From Coregonus clupeaformis (lineage: Eukaryota; Chordata; Actinopteri; Salmoniformes; Salmonidae): a DNA stretch of 64,000 nt. The stretch spans positions 33,977,635 to 34,041,634 of the forward strand of contig NC_059217.1 of the NCBI RefSeq assembly GCF_020615455.1, written 5' to 3'. Positions 52,415-64,000 of this stretch are shown here, one piece after another. The position numbers were made by a program, and so were the translations under genes. The first letter of the stretch is position 1. Each line of letters opens with the position of its first letter. The notes beneath the pieces are model-generated. The model worked only from the letters and a program-made list of their open reading frames with translations. It was not told the DNA's origin and searched no databases.

Positions 52415-53058
52415 TATACTGTATTCTATACTATTCTACTGTATCTTAGTCCATGCCGCTCTGTCATTGCTTGTCCATATATTTATTTATATATTCTTAA
52501 TTCCGTTGCTTTACTTACATTTGTGTGTATTGGGTATATGTTGTGAAATTGTTAGATATTACTTGTTAGATATTACTGCACTGTCGGAGCTAGAAGCACA
52601 AGCATTTCACTACACCCGCTATAACATCTGCTAAACACGTGTATGTGACAAATAAAATGTGATTTGGTTTGATTTGACATCTCTGGAAAGACCTGAAAAT
52701 AGCTGTGCAGCGACGCTCCCCATCCAACCTGACAGAGCTTGAGAGGATCTGCAGAGAAGAATGGGAGAAACTCCCCAAATACAGGTGTGCCAAGCTTGTA
52801 GCGTCATACCCAAGAAGACTCTAGGCTGTAATCGCTGCCAAAGGTGCTTCAACAAAGTACTGAGTAAAGGGTCTGAATACTAATGTATGCGTGATATTAT
52901 TTTTTTATTTAAAAACCTGTTTTTGGTTTGTAATTATAGAGGATTGTGTGTAGACTGATGAGTAAAAAAAACAATGTAATACATTTTAGAATAAGGCTGT
53001 AACGTAACAAAATGTGGAAAAAGTCAAGGGGTCTGAATACTTTCTGAATGCACTGTAT

Positions 53059-53226
53059 AAGAGGTGGGGAGGGGGACGTTTAACCTGGGTCATGTTCGTT
53101 AGGGCACACCGAAACAAAACCTTTAAAAACGCTTTGCGATGGAAACTGTTAGTCCCAGCTAGTCCCTCCCTGTTTCAGTCAGTTTTCTTCCGTTTGGTGC
53201 CGATTGAACACGACCCTGTTGTGTAG
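53059..53226. repeat. Probable interspersed repeat
   Basis: Motifs CTGGGTCATGTTCGTTAGGG, CACACCGAAACAAAAC and GATTGAACACGACCCTG look like a common salmonid dispersed repeat. Its boundaries are uncertain. Confidence 0.45.
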
Positions 53227-54130
53227 GACCCAGATCAGATTGGGCTGTTCCTTTCTAAAGAGGCTTGGCTGGGGATATAGAGGCATGTCTTATCTCAGAT
53301 AGCAGGAGCCAGAGCACTTTTCTTTACCGGTATGTTAGATAGCAGCAGCACTCTTGGTGGAAGGAAGTGTGTCGCGTTGAAGGGAATGCCTCATTAAATA
53401 ACCACCTGATTACTGATCCAGGGCAGAAGGCTCAGGATAAGAGCAGTCAGGGACAGTTTAGTTAGTTAGTCACTAGAAATGCCTTTTAGAAAGTAGGAGA
53501 GTGTTGCTGCTCTGTCTAAAACAGACAAACTGCAACAAGCAATGTTTTGATGGACTTTGGGTTTTTTAATACAAGGATGGTTTCAAAGTACTAAGACCTT
53601 TCCGTAGGATCTGCTTAGGGTAAACAGTTAGCTAAAGAGGATCTGTCATACAGACTCCCAATGCATTAGCAACGCCCAGCAATGTTGACTCTGTCATAGC
53701 CGCTATGTGTTTGTTGAAGCCCATTGTACCCACTGAGACATGACAATGACATGCAACAGCTTGACCCAGACACAGACCCACGCCATCTAATGACAGTTGA
53801 GATAGTATCAGAGGAAATGGTTGGCTGGGGTGAGGCGGTAAACAACAGAGAATACACTTATGTAATTCCTTTTGGAACTAGACTGCCACCACCTGTTCCC
53901 ATGCCAAGGCCAGTTCAGTTGATATTGGGAGGATACTGCTATTTTAACAAAAAAATGCAATGGTGTGCTTTGCTTCCAACAGCATGGACATAAATGAATA
54001 ATTAAAATGTACCAAACAGTAAGTTAAACAATTAACTGTACTAAATACTAAATTAAGTAAATATTTTTCCATTCTGGAAATGTGTGTTCGTGATTTTGTT
54101 ATTATGGCTGTTCTGTCCTGACTCCTCCTG
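53227..54130. other. Intergenic sequence, no gene recognised
   Basis: A frame at 53724-53993 encodes 89 residues without known motifs and without supporting context. I do not consider it a gene. No repeats were identified. Confidence 0.4.
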
Positions 54131-54500
54131 GACAACCAGTGGAGGCTCCTCAGAGGAGGAAGGGGAGGACCATCCTCCTCAGTGAATTTCAGAAAAAGAA
54201 AAATAGTGAAACATTTAAAAAAGTTATCCTTTTCAGATAAAACTATACTAAATATATTCACGTCACCAAATAATTGATTAAAATACACTGTTTTGCAGTG
54301 AAGGTCTACAGTAGCCTCAACAGCACTCTGTAGGGTAGCACCATGGTGTAGCCGGAGGACAGCTAGCTTCCGTCCTCTTCTGGGTACATTGACTTCAATA
54401 CAAAACCTAGGAGGCTCATGGTTCTCACCCCCTTCCATAGACTTACACAGTAATTATGACAACTTCCGGAGGACGTCGTCCAACCTATCAGAGCTCTTGC
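54131..54500. mobile_element. Probable hAT-like non-autonomous repeat
   Basis: It starts near CCAGTGGAGGCTCCTCAGAG, followed by GAGGACCATCCTCCTC, and continues with TAGCACCATGGTGTAGCCGG and CCATAGACTTACACAG. The CAGTGGAGGCTCCTC beginning is common in fish hAT-like repeats. I did not locate a matching right end. Confidence 0.5.
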
Positions 54501-54551
54501 AGCATGAACTGTCGTTGTCCACCCAATCAAAGGATCAGAGAATGAATCTAG

Positions 54552-54750
54552 TACTGAAAGTAGGGGAAACATTCACATTATTATATTATATAACTATGTT
54601 ATGAAGTAGGGGAAACATTTACATTATTAATATTATATAACTATGTTATGAAGTAAGGGAAACATTCACATTATTAATATTATATAACTATGTTATGAAG
54701 TAAGGGAAACATTCACATTATTAATATTATATAACTATGTTATGAAGTTG
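54552..54750. repeat. 47-bp tandem repeat, about 4 units
   Basis: Units of GGGAAACATTCACATTATTA then ATATTATATAACTATGTTAT and GAAGTA. Confidence 0.9.
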
Positions 54751-54821
54751 GGTGGAGTAGTGTCTACTCAGCCTGGCTTTGGAACAAATAGCAATTTACT
54801 CTGGATAACAGGCACAGACAT

Positions 54822-55305
54822 GATGGACCAGCACCACTAAGACTTGATGGACCAGTACCATACAGACTTGATGGACCAGCACCATACAGACTTGATGGAC
54901 CAGCACCATACAGACTTGATGGACCAGTACCATACAGACTTGATGGACCAGCACCATACAGACTTGATGGACCAGCACCATACAGACTTGATAAACCAGT
55001 ACCATACAGACTTGATGGACCAGCACCAGACAGACTTGATGGACCAGCACAATACAGACTTGATGGACCAGCACCATACAGACTTGATAAACCAGTACCA
55101 TACAGACTTGATGGACCAGCACAATACAGACTTGATGGACCAGCACCATACAGACTTGATAAACCAGTACCATACAGACTTGATGGACCAGCACCATACA
55201 GACTTGATAAACCAGTACCAGACAGACTTGATGGACCAGCACCATACAGACTTGATAAACCAGTACCATACAGACTTGATGGACCAGCACCAGACAGACT
55301 TCCTC
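54822..55305. repeat. 24-bp minisatellite, about 20 units
   Basis: The unit is GATGGACCAGCACCATACAG plus ACTT, with AATACAG and GATAAACCAGTACC variants alternating in a higher-order pattern. Multiple-of-three units open all frames, with no gene signal. Confidence 0.95.
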
Positions 55306-55371
55306 ACTGGTCTGCTTACCTCTGCTGCTTTGGTTCACTTTCCTTTGTTTTGGGTTTGGTTCAATTGTGTT

Positions 55372-55556
55372 GTTCCTGCATTGGGTTAGCCCTGCATTGG
55401 GTTAGCCCTGCATTGGGTTAGCCCTGCATTGGGTTAGCCCTGCATTGGGTTAGCCCTGCATTGTGTTAGCCCTGCATTGGGTTAGCCCTGCATTGGGTTA
55501 GCCCTGCATTGGGTTAGCCCTGCATTGGGTTAGCCCTGCATTGGGTTAGCCCCTGT
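55372..55556. repeat. 16-bp tandem repeat, about 11 units
   Basis: The unit is GCATTGGGTTAGCCCT, almost without variation. Confidence 0.93.
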
Positions 55557-56090
55557 CCCAAGAGGGATGGTCAAAGGAAACATTTTGGAATGACGTTTAC
55601 ATTTTGGGGTTTATCACCATTAGCTAAGAAATAAATGCTTGTTTCTCTGATGTTGATGTGTGAATATAGTATCTGAACGGAGTGTGTGAACCATGTTGTT
55701 ATAAACGGTTCCTCTCCCTCCTCTCTCCTATCCCACGCAGTCTGAGATACAGGCAGCCACCTGTCCTACTTGGCAGGGCCATGCGGCCCGTCAGTGGTGT
55801 ATGCAGTCTGTCCTAACCCCAGGTCACTTTAATGAAGATCATGGAATTAAGCCCAGAGCTGACAGCACAGTACCCAAGGCTGGAATCAAACCGCTCTGGC
55901 CAGGAGGCTACAGAATCACCCTGGAGGCAACGGCCCGGTTACACAACACGTCTAATTGGCCTAATTCACCAGCTGAGTCAGAACATTCTATAGTTAAGGG
56001 GATGATAAGAGGAGATGGAAGTGTTGTGGTTGCCATGACTCCTAATTACTTCAGGTTGCCATGACTCCTAATTACTTCACTCCTGGGACT
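55557..56090. other. Intergenic sequence, no feature recognised
   Basis: No repeat or coding region is supported. The frame at 55801-56064 has no recognisable domain. Confidence 0.4.
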
Positions 56091-56091
56091 A

Positions 56092-56448
56092 AGGGCTCTA
56101 TTCAATCCGTATCGCGGAAGTTCAGCGTTACAGCGTGATAACAATTTTAAGGAAACGTTCCCGTGTTAACGGTAAACGCTGCATATGTAGCCTCAATGGG
56201 AAATGACCTTTACATTTCTATCAGGCAATCAGTAACACTTCAGCCATCCAGATTGAATAGAGCCATAAGTCTCATTGTAATTATGAGTGAAATGACCTTT
56301 CCATTTCTATCAGGTAAATCAGTAACGCTTCAGCGATCCAGATTGAATAGAGCCATAAGTCTCATTGTAATTATGAGTGAAATGACCTTTACATTTCTAT
56401 CAGGTAAATCAGTAACGCTTCAGCGATCCAGGTTGAATAGAGCCTTGA
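56092..56448. mobile_element. MITE with its 3' end triplicated
   Basis: The left end GGGCTCTATTCAATC is the complement of GATTGAATAGAGCC, which occurs near 56253, 56340 and (as GGTTGAATAGAGCC) 56430. The stretch GAAATGACCTTTACATTTCT with ATCAGTAACGCTTCAGC is repeated three times at about 87-90 bp. It is a known type of salmonid MITE. The repeat arose by duplication of its right half. Confidence 0.75.
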
Positions 56449-56694
56449 ATCTTCTCATGTTGGAGAATGAAATATAGTAGTCTAGCCCTGTGTACTGATC
56501 AGATTCTAGCTAAAGGGGGATAGGACAGTAAAACTAATCAGCTCTGACTTCCTGGTTCTAAAAGCACCTCTGTTGTTAACCTACAATACTCTCATTCATA
56601 TCCTCGTTCGTAGATTCTGTTCTGCAGCCCCAGCTGTGTTTTCCTCAACAGCAGCTGTTTCACTGTTTGAATAACCCCACATAACCCCTACCAT

Positions 56695-57061
<367 letters not shown>

Positions 57062-57610
57062 CCTGACCTCTGGTAGCAGCATAGGGGATGTAAAAGGGCT
57101 GAGGGATCTTTTTCACCATCAGCCCTTAAACGCCTTGGGGGTGTGAACACTAAGCCGCCAGTGTAGTGTTTCTCTAGGCTTCATCAGAAGGCCTTGAACC
57201 CCCTCAAAGGGTTGACCCTTCTGTAGCTGTATCGGTGGGGAGGGAGGGGGGTGGACGACAACATTGTTCCAGGGTTGGGTGAAGGTTGAATCAGAGTGGT
57301 TGTGTTATTTTGGGCAGCATCAAGCCTTGGATCCCTCAGTGTGTCACTGTGGAATTGATTGTTGTGGTTTCCTGTTGTTGTTCATTCTCTTCCAGTTTGA
57401 CGACTCCTTGGTTCCTAGGGGAGGACTATGGTAAGGACTCTCTAAATATATGATGCTCATTGAAACCATACAATCAGTTGAAACTCAAACAATATCCACA
57501 TTCTTTTACAGGAACTCAACTCACACTTGACCTGGAATATGTGTTGTTTTACTATTACTATCAGATATAAATATGACAACCACACACTCGCTTTCCCTTT
57601 GCTTGTAGTT
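57062..57610. other. Intergenic sequence, no feature recognised
   Basis: No repeat or gene is supported. Confidence 0.4.
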
Positions 57611-57912
57611 ATCCCGAGTGGCGCAGTGGTCTAAGGCACTGCATCGCAGTGCTAGCTGTGCCACTAGAGATCCTGGTTCGAATCCAGGCTCTGTCGTAGC
57701 CGGCCGCGACCGGGAGACCCATGGGGCGGCGCACAATTGGTCCAGGGTAGGGGAGGGGAATGGCCGGCAGGGATGTAGCTCATTTGGTAGAGCATGGCGT
57801 TTGCAACGCCAGGGTTGTGGGTTTGATTCCCATGGGGGGCCAGTATAAAAAAAAATGATGTATGCACTCACTAACTGTAAGTCGCTCTGGATAAGAGCGT
57901 CTGCTAAAATGA
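57611..57912 (+). mobile_element. Dimeric tRNA-derived SINE (Leu-like plus Ala-like)
   Basis: It has a complete head CCCGAGTGGCGCAGTGGTCT (box A), box B GGTTCGAATCC, the linker GGGGCGGCGCACAATTGG, then an Ala-like half with GATGTAGCTCATTTGG and TGGCGTTTGCAACGCCA, and the tail GTAAGTCGCTCTGGATAAG. It is the same family as 1566 and 39540. Confidence 0.9.
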
Positions 57913-58489
57913 TAATGTTGTTTGTTTTGTCGTTGAGATTCACCACCATGTCGTGGAAATTACCACCAGGGACACTCGAAGTCAATCTTAAATGAATCAT
58001 CCTTTATTATCAGCGGGCTGGAGAGGTTCCAACCAACTTAATGCACCATAGTACACATGTCAATCAGGAGCTCTAACGGGGCAGTCCCGTTAGTTCCCTT
58101 ATTTACTGCAGACAAGTCATATTTGCATGATTTAGCTTATTCATCATTCATAATTAATGGACGTTTGCTTCATTACTGTGACTGACCAATACCTCACGAG
58201 GCTTCTTCTCTCTAAGCTGAGACCTTGAAACTGAGATATCTTTCATTCTCAAAATAAGGTCTGGGCGTACTGCCAAATTGCAGATACTGATAAGTGAGGA
58301 TTCGTTCAATCAGTCACTTGCATGAACACAGAAATTGGTTATTAGAACAGGACATGAATAGAACACATAAATTAGTTATAAGAAAAGCACCAGTATTACA
58401 TTTCCATCCCAGTTTGTAGAAATGTTTTGCAGAGGAAGAAATCCGACTACCCTACCGACTATACACATTTTTTTAAACTTATTTTTCTT
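57913..58489. other. Unclassified sequence, possibly an LTR remnant
   Basis: Motifs such as ATCCTTTATTATCAGCGGGC and TCCCGTTAGTTCCCTTATTT could be the polyadenylation region of a minus-strand LTR, but no paired ends or target duplication are seen. No gene. Confidence 0.3.
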
Positions 58490-58587
58490 TAGGGGGGTAG
58501 ATCAGCTTTAATGTTGCAGAAAGATTGTGGCTTCTAACAATTTAATTGTCTGCATCATTTCCAATCCCCCACATATATAATATGTAG
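58490..58587 (-). mobile_element. Second copy of the unclassified dispersed element
   Basis: GGGGGGTAGATCAGCTTTAA, AATTGTCTGCATCATTTCCA and ATCCCCCACATATATAA are the reverse complement of the end of the insertion at 51612-52228. The copy stops where the 27-bp satellite starts. Confidence 0.65.
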
Positions 58588-61500
58588 AGTAGTACTACAC
58601 TATACACTCCCTACAGTAGTACTACACCATACACTCCCCACAGTAGTACTACACTATACACTCCCCACAGTAGTACTACACTATACACTCCCCACAGTAG
58701 TACTACACCATACACTCCCCACAGTAGTACTACACCATACACTCCCACAGTAGTACTACACTATACACTCCCCCACAGTAGTACTACACTATACACTCCC
58801 CACAGTAGTACTACACTATACACTCCCTACAGTAGTACTACACCATACACTCCCCACAGTAGTACTACACTATACACTCCCTACAGTAGTACTACACTAT
58901 ACACTCCCCACAGTAGTACTACACCATACACTCCCTACAGTAGTACTACACTATACACTCCCCACAGTAGTACTACACCATACACTCCCCACAGTAGTAC
59001 TACACCATACACTCCCTACAGTAGTACTACACCATACACTCCCCACAGTAGTACTACACCATACACTCCCCACAGTAGTACTACACCATACACTCCCCAC
59101 AGTAGTACTACACACTATACACTCCCCTACAGTAGTACTACACCATACACTCCCTACAGTAGTACTACACCATACACTCCCCACAGTAGTACTACACCAT
59201 ACACTCCCACAGTAGTACTACACCATACACTCCCCACAGTAGTACTACACCATACACTCCCTACAGTAGTACTACACTATACACTCCCTACAGTAGTACT
59301 ACACCAAACACTCCCCTACAGTAGTACTACACTATACACTCCCCACAGTAGTACTACACCATACACTCCCTACAGTAGTACTACACCATACACTCCCCTA
59401 CAGTAGTACTACACCATACACTCCTACAGTAGTACTACACCATACACTCCCACAGTAGTACTACACCATACACTCCCCACAGTAGTACTACACCTATACA
59501 CTCCCCCACAGTAGTACTACACCATACACTCCCCTACAGTAGTACTACACCATACACTCCCCACAGTAGTACTACACCATACACTCCCCACAGTAGTACT
59601 ACACCATACACTCCCCACAGTAGTACTACACCATACACTCCCCCACAGTAGTACTACACCATACACTCCCCTACAGTAGTACTACACCATACACTCCCCA
59701 CAGTAGTACTACACCATACACTTCCCCTACAGTAGTACTACACCATACACTCCCACAGTAGTACTACACCATACACTCCCTACAGTAGTACTACACTATA
59801 CACTCCCCACAGTAGTACTACACCATACACTCCCCACAGTAGTACTACACCATACACTCCCCTACAGTAGTACTACACTATACACTCCCCACAGTAGTAC
59901 TACACCATACACTCCCCTACAGTAGTACTACACCATACACTCCCCACAGTAGTACTACACCATACACTCCCCCACAGTAGTACTACACCATACACTCCCT
60001 ACAGTAGTACTACACCATACACTCCCCACAGTAGTACTACACCATACACTCCCCACAGTAGTACTACACCATACACTCCCCACAGTAGTACTACACTATA
60101 CACTCCCTACAGTAGTACTACACCATACACTCCCTACAGTAGTACTACACCATACACTCCCTACAGTAGTACTACACCATACACTCCCTACAGTAGTACT
60201 ACACCATACACTCCCACAGTAGTACTACACCATACACTCCCTACAGTAGTACTACACCATACACTCCCCACAGTAGTACTACACTATACACTCTCCACAG
60301 TAGTACTACACCATACACTCCCCACAGTAGTACTACACCATACACTCCCTACAGTAGTACTACACTATACACTCCCTACAGTAGTACTACACCATACACT
60401 CCCCACAGTAGTACTACACTATACACTCCCTACAGTAGTACTACACCATACACTCCCCACAGTAGTACTACACCATACACTCCCCACAGTAGTACTACAC
60501 TATACACTCCCCACAGTAGTACTACACTATACACTCCCTACAGTAGTACTACACCATACACTCCCCACAGTAGTACTACACCATACACTCCCCACAGTAG
60601 TACTACACCATACACTCCCTACAGTAGTACTACACCATACACTCCCACAGTAGTACTACACCATACACTCCCCACAGTAGTACTACACCATACACTCCCC
60701 ACAGTAGTACCACGCCATACACTCCCTACAGTAGTACTACGCCATACACTCCACACAGTAGTACTACGCCATACACTCCCCACAGTAGTACTACACCATA
60801 CACTCCCCACAGTAGTACCACACTATACACTCCACACAGTAGTACTACACCATACACTCCCCACAGTAGTACTACACCATACACTCCCCACAGTAGTACT
60901 ACACCATACACTCCCCACAGTAGTACTACACTATACACTCCCCACAGTAGTACTACACTATACACTCCCCACAGTAGTACTACACTATACACTCCCCACA
61001 GTAGTACTACACTATACACTCCCCACAGTAGTACTACACCATACACTCCCCACAGTAGTACTACACCATACACTCCCTACAGTAGTACTACACTATACAC
61101 TCCCCTACAGTAGTACTACACTATACACTCCCCTACAGTAGTACTACACCATACACTCCCCTACAGTAGTACTACACCATACACTCCCCACAGTAGTACT
61201 ACACTATACACTCCCCACAGTAGTACTACACCATACACTCCCTACAGTAGTACTACACTATACACTCCCCACAGTAGTACTACACTATACACTCCCCACA
61301 GTAGTACTACACCATACACTCCCTACAGTAGTACTACACTATACACTCCCCACAGTAGTACTACACCATACACTCCCCACAGTAGTACTACACTATACAC
61401 TCCCTACAGTAGTACTACACTATACACTCCCTACAGTAGTACTACACCATACACTCCCTACAGTAGTACTACACCATACACTCCCCACAGTAGTACTACA

Positions 61501-64000
61501 CCATACACTCCCTACAGTAGTACTACACTATACACTCCCCACAGTAGTACTACACCATACACTCCCCACAGTAGTACTACACCATACACTCCCCACAGTA
61601 GTACTACACCATACACTCCCTACAGTAGTACTACACTATACACTCCCTACAGTAGTACTACACTATACACTCCCCACAGTAGTACTACACCATACACTCC
61701 CCACAGTAGTACTACACCATACACTCCCCACAGTAGTACTACACTATACACTCCCCACAGTAGTACTACACTATACACTCCCCACAGTAGTACTACACTA
61801 TACACTCCCCACAGTAGTACTACACCATACACTCCCTACAGTAGTACTACACTATACACTCCCTACAGTAGTACTACACTATACACTCCCTACAGTAGTA
61901 CTACACCATACACTCCCTACAGTAGTACTACACTATACACTCCCTACAGTAGTACTACACTATACACTCCCTACAGTAGTACTACACTATACACTCCCTA
62001 CAGTAGTACTACACCATACACTCCCCACAGTAGTACTACACCATACACTCCCTACAGTAGTACTACACCATACACTCCCCACAGTAGTACTACACTATAC
62101 ACTCCCCTACAGTAGTACTACACTATACACTCCCCTACAGTAGTACTACACTATACACTCCCCACAGTAGTACTACACCATACACTCCCCACAGTAGTAC
62201 TACACCATACACTCCCCACAGTAGTACTACACCATACACTCCCTACAGTAGTACTACACCATACACTCCCTACAGTAGTACTACACCATACACTCCCCAC
62301 AGTAGTACTACACCATACACTCCCCCACAGTAGTACTACACTATACACTCCCCACAGTAGTACTACACCATACACTCCCCACAGTAGTACTACACCATAC
62401 ACTCCCCACAGTAGTACTACACCATACACTCCCCACAGTAGTACTACACCATACACTCCCCACAGTAGTACTACACCATACACTCCCCACAGTAGTACTA
62501 CACCATACACTCCCCTACAGTAGTACTACACCATACACTCCCCACAGTAGTACTACACCATACACTCCCCACAGTAGTACTACACTATACACTCCCCACA
62601 GTAGTACTACACTATACACTCCCTACAGTAGTACTACACCATACACTCCCCACAGTAGTACTACACCATACACTCCCCCACAGTAGTACTACACCATACA
62701 CTCCACACAGTAGTACTACACCATACACTCCCCTACAGTAGTACTACACCATACACTCCCCACAGTAGTACTACACTATACACTCCCCACAGTAGTACAT
62801 ACACCATACACTACAGTAGTACTACACTATACACTCCCCACAGTAGTACTACACTATACACTCCCCACAGTAGTACTACACCATACACTCCCCACAGTAG
62901 TACTACACCATACACTCCCTACAGTAGTACTACACCATACACTCCCTACAGTAGTACTACACCATACACTCCCCACAGTAGTACTACACTATACACTCCC
63001 TACAGTAGTACTACACCATACACTCCCCTACAGTAGTACTACACCATACACTCCCCACAGTAGTACTACACTATACACTCCCCTACAGTAGTACTACACC
63101 ATACACTCCCCTACAGTAGTACTACACCATACACTCCCCTACAGTAGTACTACACCATACACTCCCCACAGTAGTACTACACTATACACTCCCCACAGTA
63201 GTACTACACCATACACTCCCCCACAGTAGTACTACACATACACTCCCCCCACAGTAGTACTACACTATACACTCCCCCACAGTAGTACTACACCATACAC
63301 TCCCCACAGTAGTACTACACCATACACTCCCCACAGTAGTACTACACTATACACTCCCTACAGTAGTACTACACCATACACTCCCCACAGTAGTACTACA
63401 CCATACACTCCCCACAGTAGTACTACACTATACACTCCCCACAGTAGTACTACACCATACACTCCCCACAGTAGTACTACACTATACACTCCCCACAGTA
63501 GTACTACACCATACACTCCCCACAGTAGTACTACACCATATCCCACAGTAGTACTACACCATACACTCCCCACAGTAGTACTACACCATACACTCCCCAC
63601 AGTAGTACTACACCATACACTCCCCACAGTAGTACTACACCATACACTCCACAGTAGTACTACACCATACACTCCCCACAGTAGTACTACACCATACACT
63701 CCCCTACAGTAGTACTACACCATACACTCCCCACAGTAGTACTACACCATACACTCCCCTACAGTAGTACTACACTATACACTCCCCACAGTAGTACTAC
63801 ACCATACACTCCCCACAGTAGTACTACACCATACACTCCCTACAGTAGTACTACACCATACACTCCCTACAGTAGTACTACACCATACACTCCCCACAGT
63901 AGTACTACACCATACACTCCCCCACAGTAGTACTACACCATACACTCCCCACAGTAGTACTACACCATACCCCACAGTAGTACTACACCATACACTCCCC
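58588..64000. repeat. 27-bp satellite-like array, about 200 units, running off the window
   Basis: The unit contains CAGTAGTACTACACCATACA then CTCCCCA. CCATAC versus CTATAC and CCCCAC versus CCCTAC or CCCCTAC are the main variants. One-base indels are frequent in the C run (26-29 bp units). Each unit has the self-complementary core TAGTACTA. Apparent ORFs on the minus strand are repeats of the 9-residue unit and not genes. Confidence 0.97.

Larger units (their letters stand above)
50647..52680 (+). pseudogene. Rex1-like LINE C-terminal ORF and 3' end, interrupted
   Basis: From 50647 the frame reads VHITDKLKWSTHADSVVKKA, SLFNLRRRNKFGLAPKTLTN, ILSGCITAWYGNCTAHNRRA and TERLKNCFYLKAIRLLNSHH, then a stop at 51106-51108. 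This is the end of a reverse-transcriptase ORF of a Rex1/L2-like LINE. Its 3' untranslated part resumes at 52416 (TTGCTTGTCCATATATTTAT, GCACAAGCATTTCACTACAC, ACAAATAAAATGTGATTTGG) after a Sleeping Beauty-type insertion. The 5' part with the catalytic motifs is missing. Confidence 0.82.
50195..53058 (+). mobile_element. Outer Tc1-like element, split by nested insertions
   Basis: The 5' part (50195-50646) has TTTTTCCACATTTTGTTATG and the transposase start region TCGAAGGAATTGCCCGTAGA through GGGGAAGGGTACCAAAAAAT. The 3' part (52680-53058) has SLERPENSC-type codons, read as TGAAAATAGCTGTGCAGCGA, and the terminal repeat AGTCAAGGGGTCTGAATACT. The pieces belong to one lineage (also seen at 27163). 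The catalytic middle is absent. In its place is a LINE with another transposon inside it. Confidence 0.75.

Noticed and set aside
53724..53993. 89-codon frame downstream of sema7a
   Set aside because: No known domain, no splice or promoter evidence, and a length expected by chance.
54796..55389. Frames of about 180 codons on both strands in the 24-bp array
   Set aside because: The repeat length is a multiple of three. The product is a simple repeat only.

Overview
The window looks like nuclear DNA of a salmonid fish (trout, salmon or char). The evidence is its dense set of families typical of those genomes: several Tc1/mariner lineages including a Sleeping Beauty-type copy, tRNA-derived SINEs with the shared tail ending in GCGTCTGCTAAATGA, L2/Rex1-like LINE fragments, fold-back MITEs, and very long minisatellites. 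There are no bacterial genes, CRISPR arrays or operons.

One host gene is visible: a plus-strand semaphorin-7A gene (sema7a). I place 13 coding exons between 7894 and 50071, all with GT-AG introns and matching phases. Together they encode about 646 residues: most of the Sema domain, a PSI module, one Ig-like domain and a hydrophobic GPI-anchor tail. Only the first coding exon (signal peptide) was not found. It is probably upstream of the window.

Layout. 1-4040: decayed transposons, namely a TTAA-flanked MITE, a Harbinger fossil (Myb/SANT-like ORF plus transposase), a SINE and two Tc1 pieces. 4258-7500: two minisatellites. 7894-17889: sema7a exons A-E, with a 3.9 kb 39-bp array and Tc1 copies in the introns. 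18345-24390: an expanded interspersed repeat, exon F, and a 4 kb array that starts at the exon F splice donor. 24400-32225: LINE/Tc1/LTR nests, then exon G. 32390-37478: a LINE with a SINE inside it, three arrays, exon H. 37750-43710: a MITE, a 52-bp array, a large inverted repeat, a Sleeping Beauty-type element, and a 46-bp array that repeats the exon I splice acceptor. 43755-50071: an 18-bp array and exons J-M. 50190-53058: a four-layer transposon nest just beyond the stop codon. 53060-58490: mixed repeats. 58588 to the end: a 27-bp satellite that runs off the window.

By my approximate tally, tandem arrays fill about 26 kb (roughly 40 percent) of the window. The most notable observation is that at three sema7a splice junctions the neighbouring minisatellite is built from the junction itself. 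The clearest case is exon I, which is preceded by 17 further copies of its own 3' splice site at an exact 46-bp spacing. Use of any of those copies would put a stop codon at the same place in the message.
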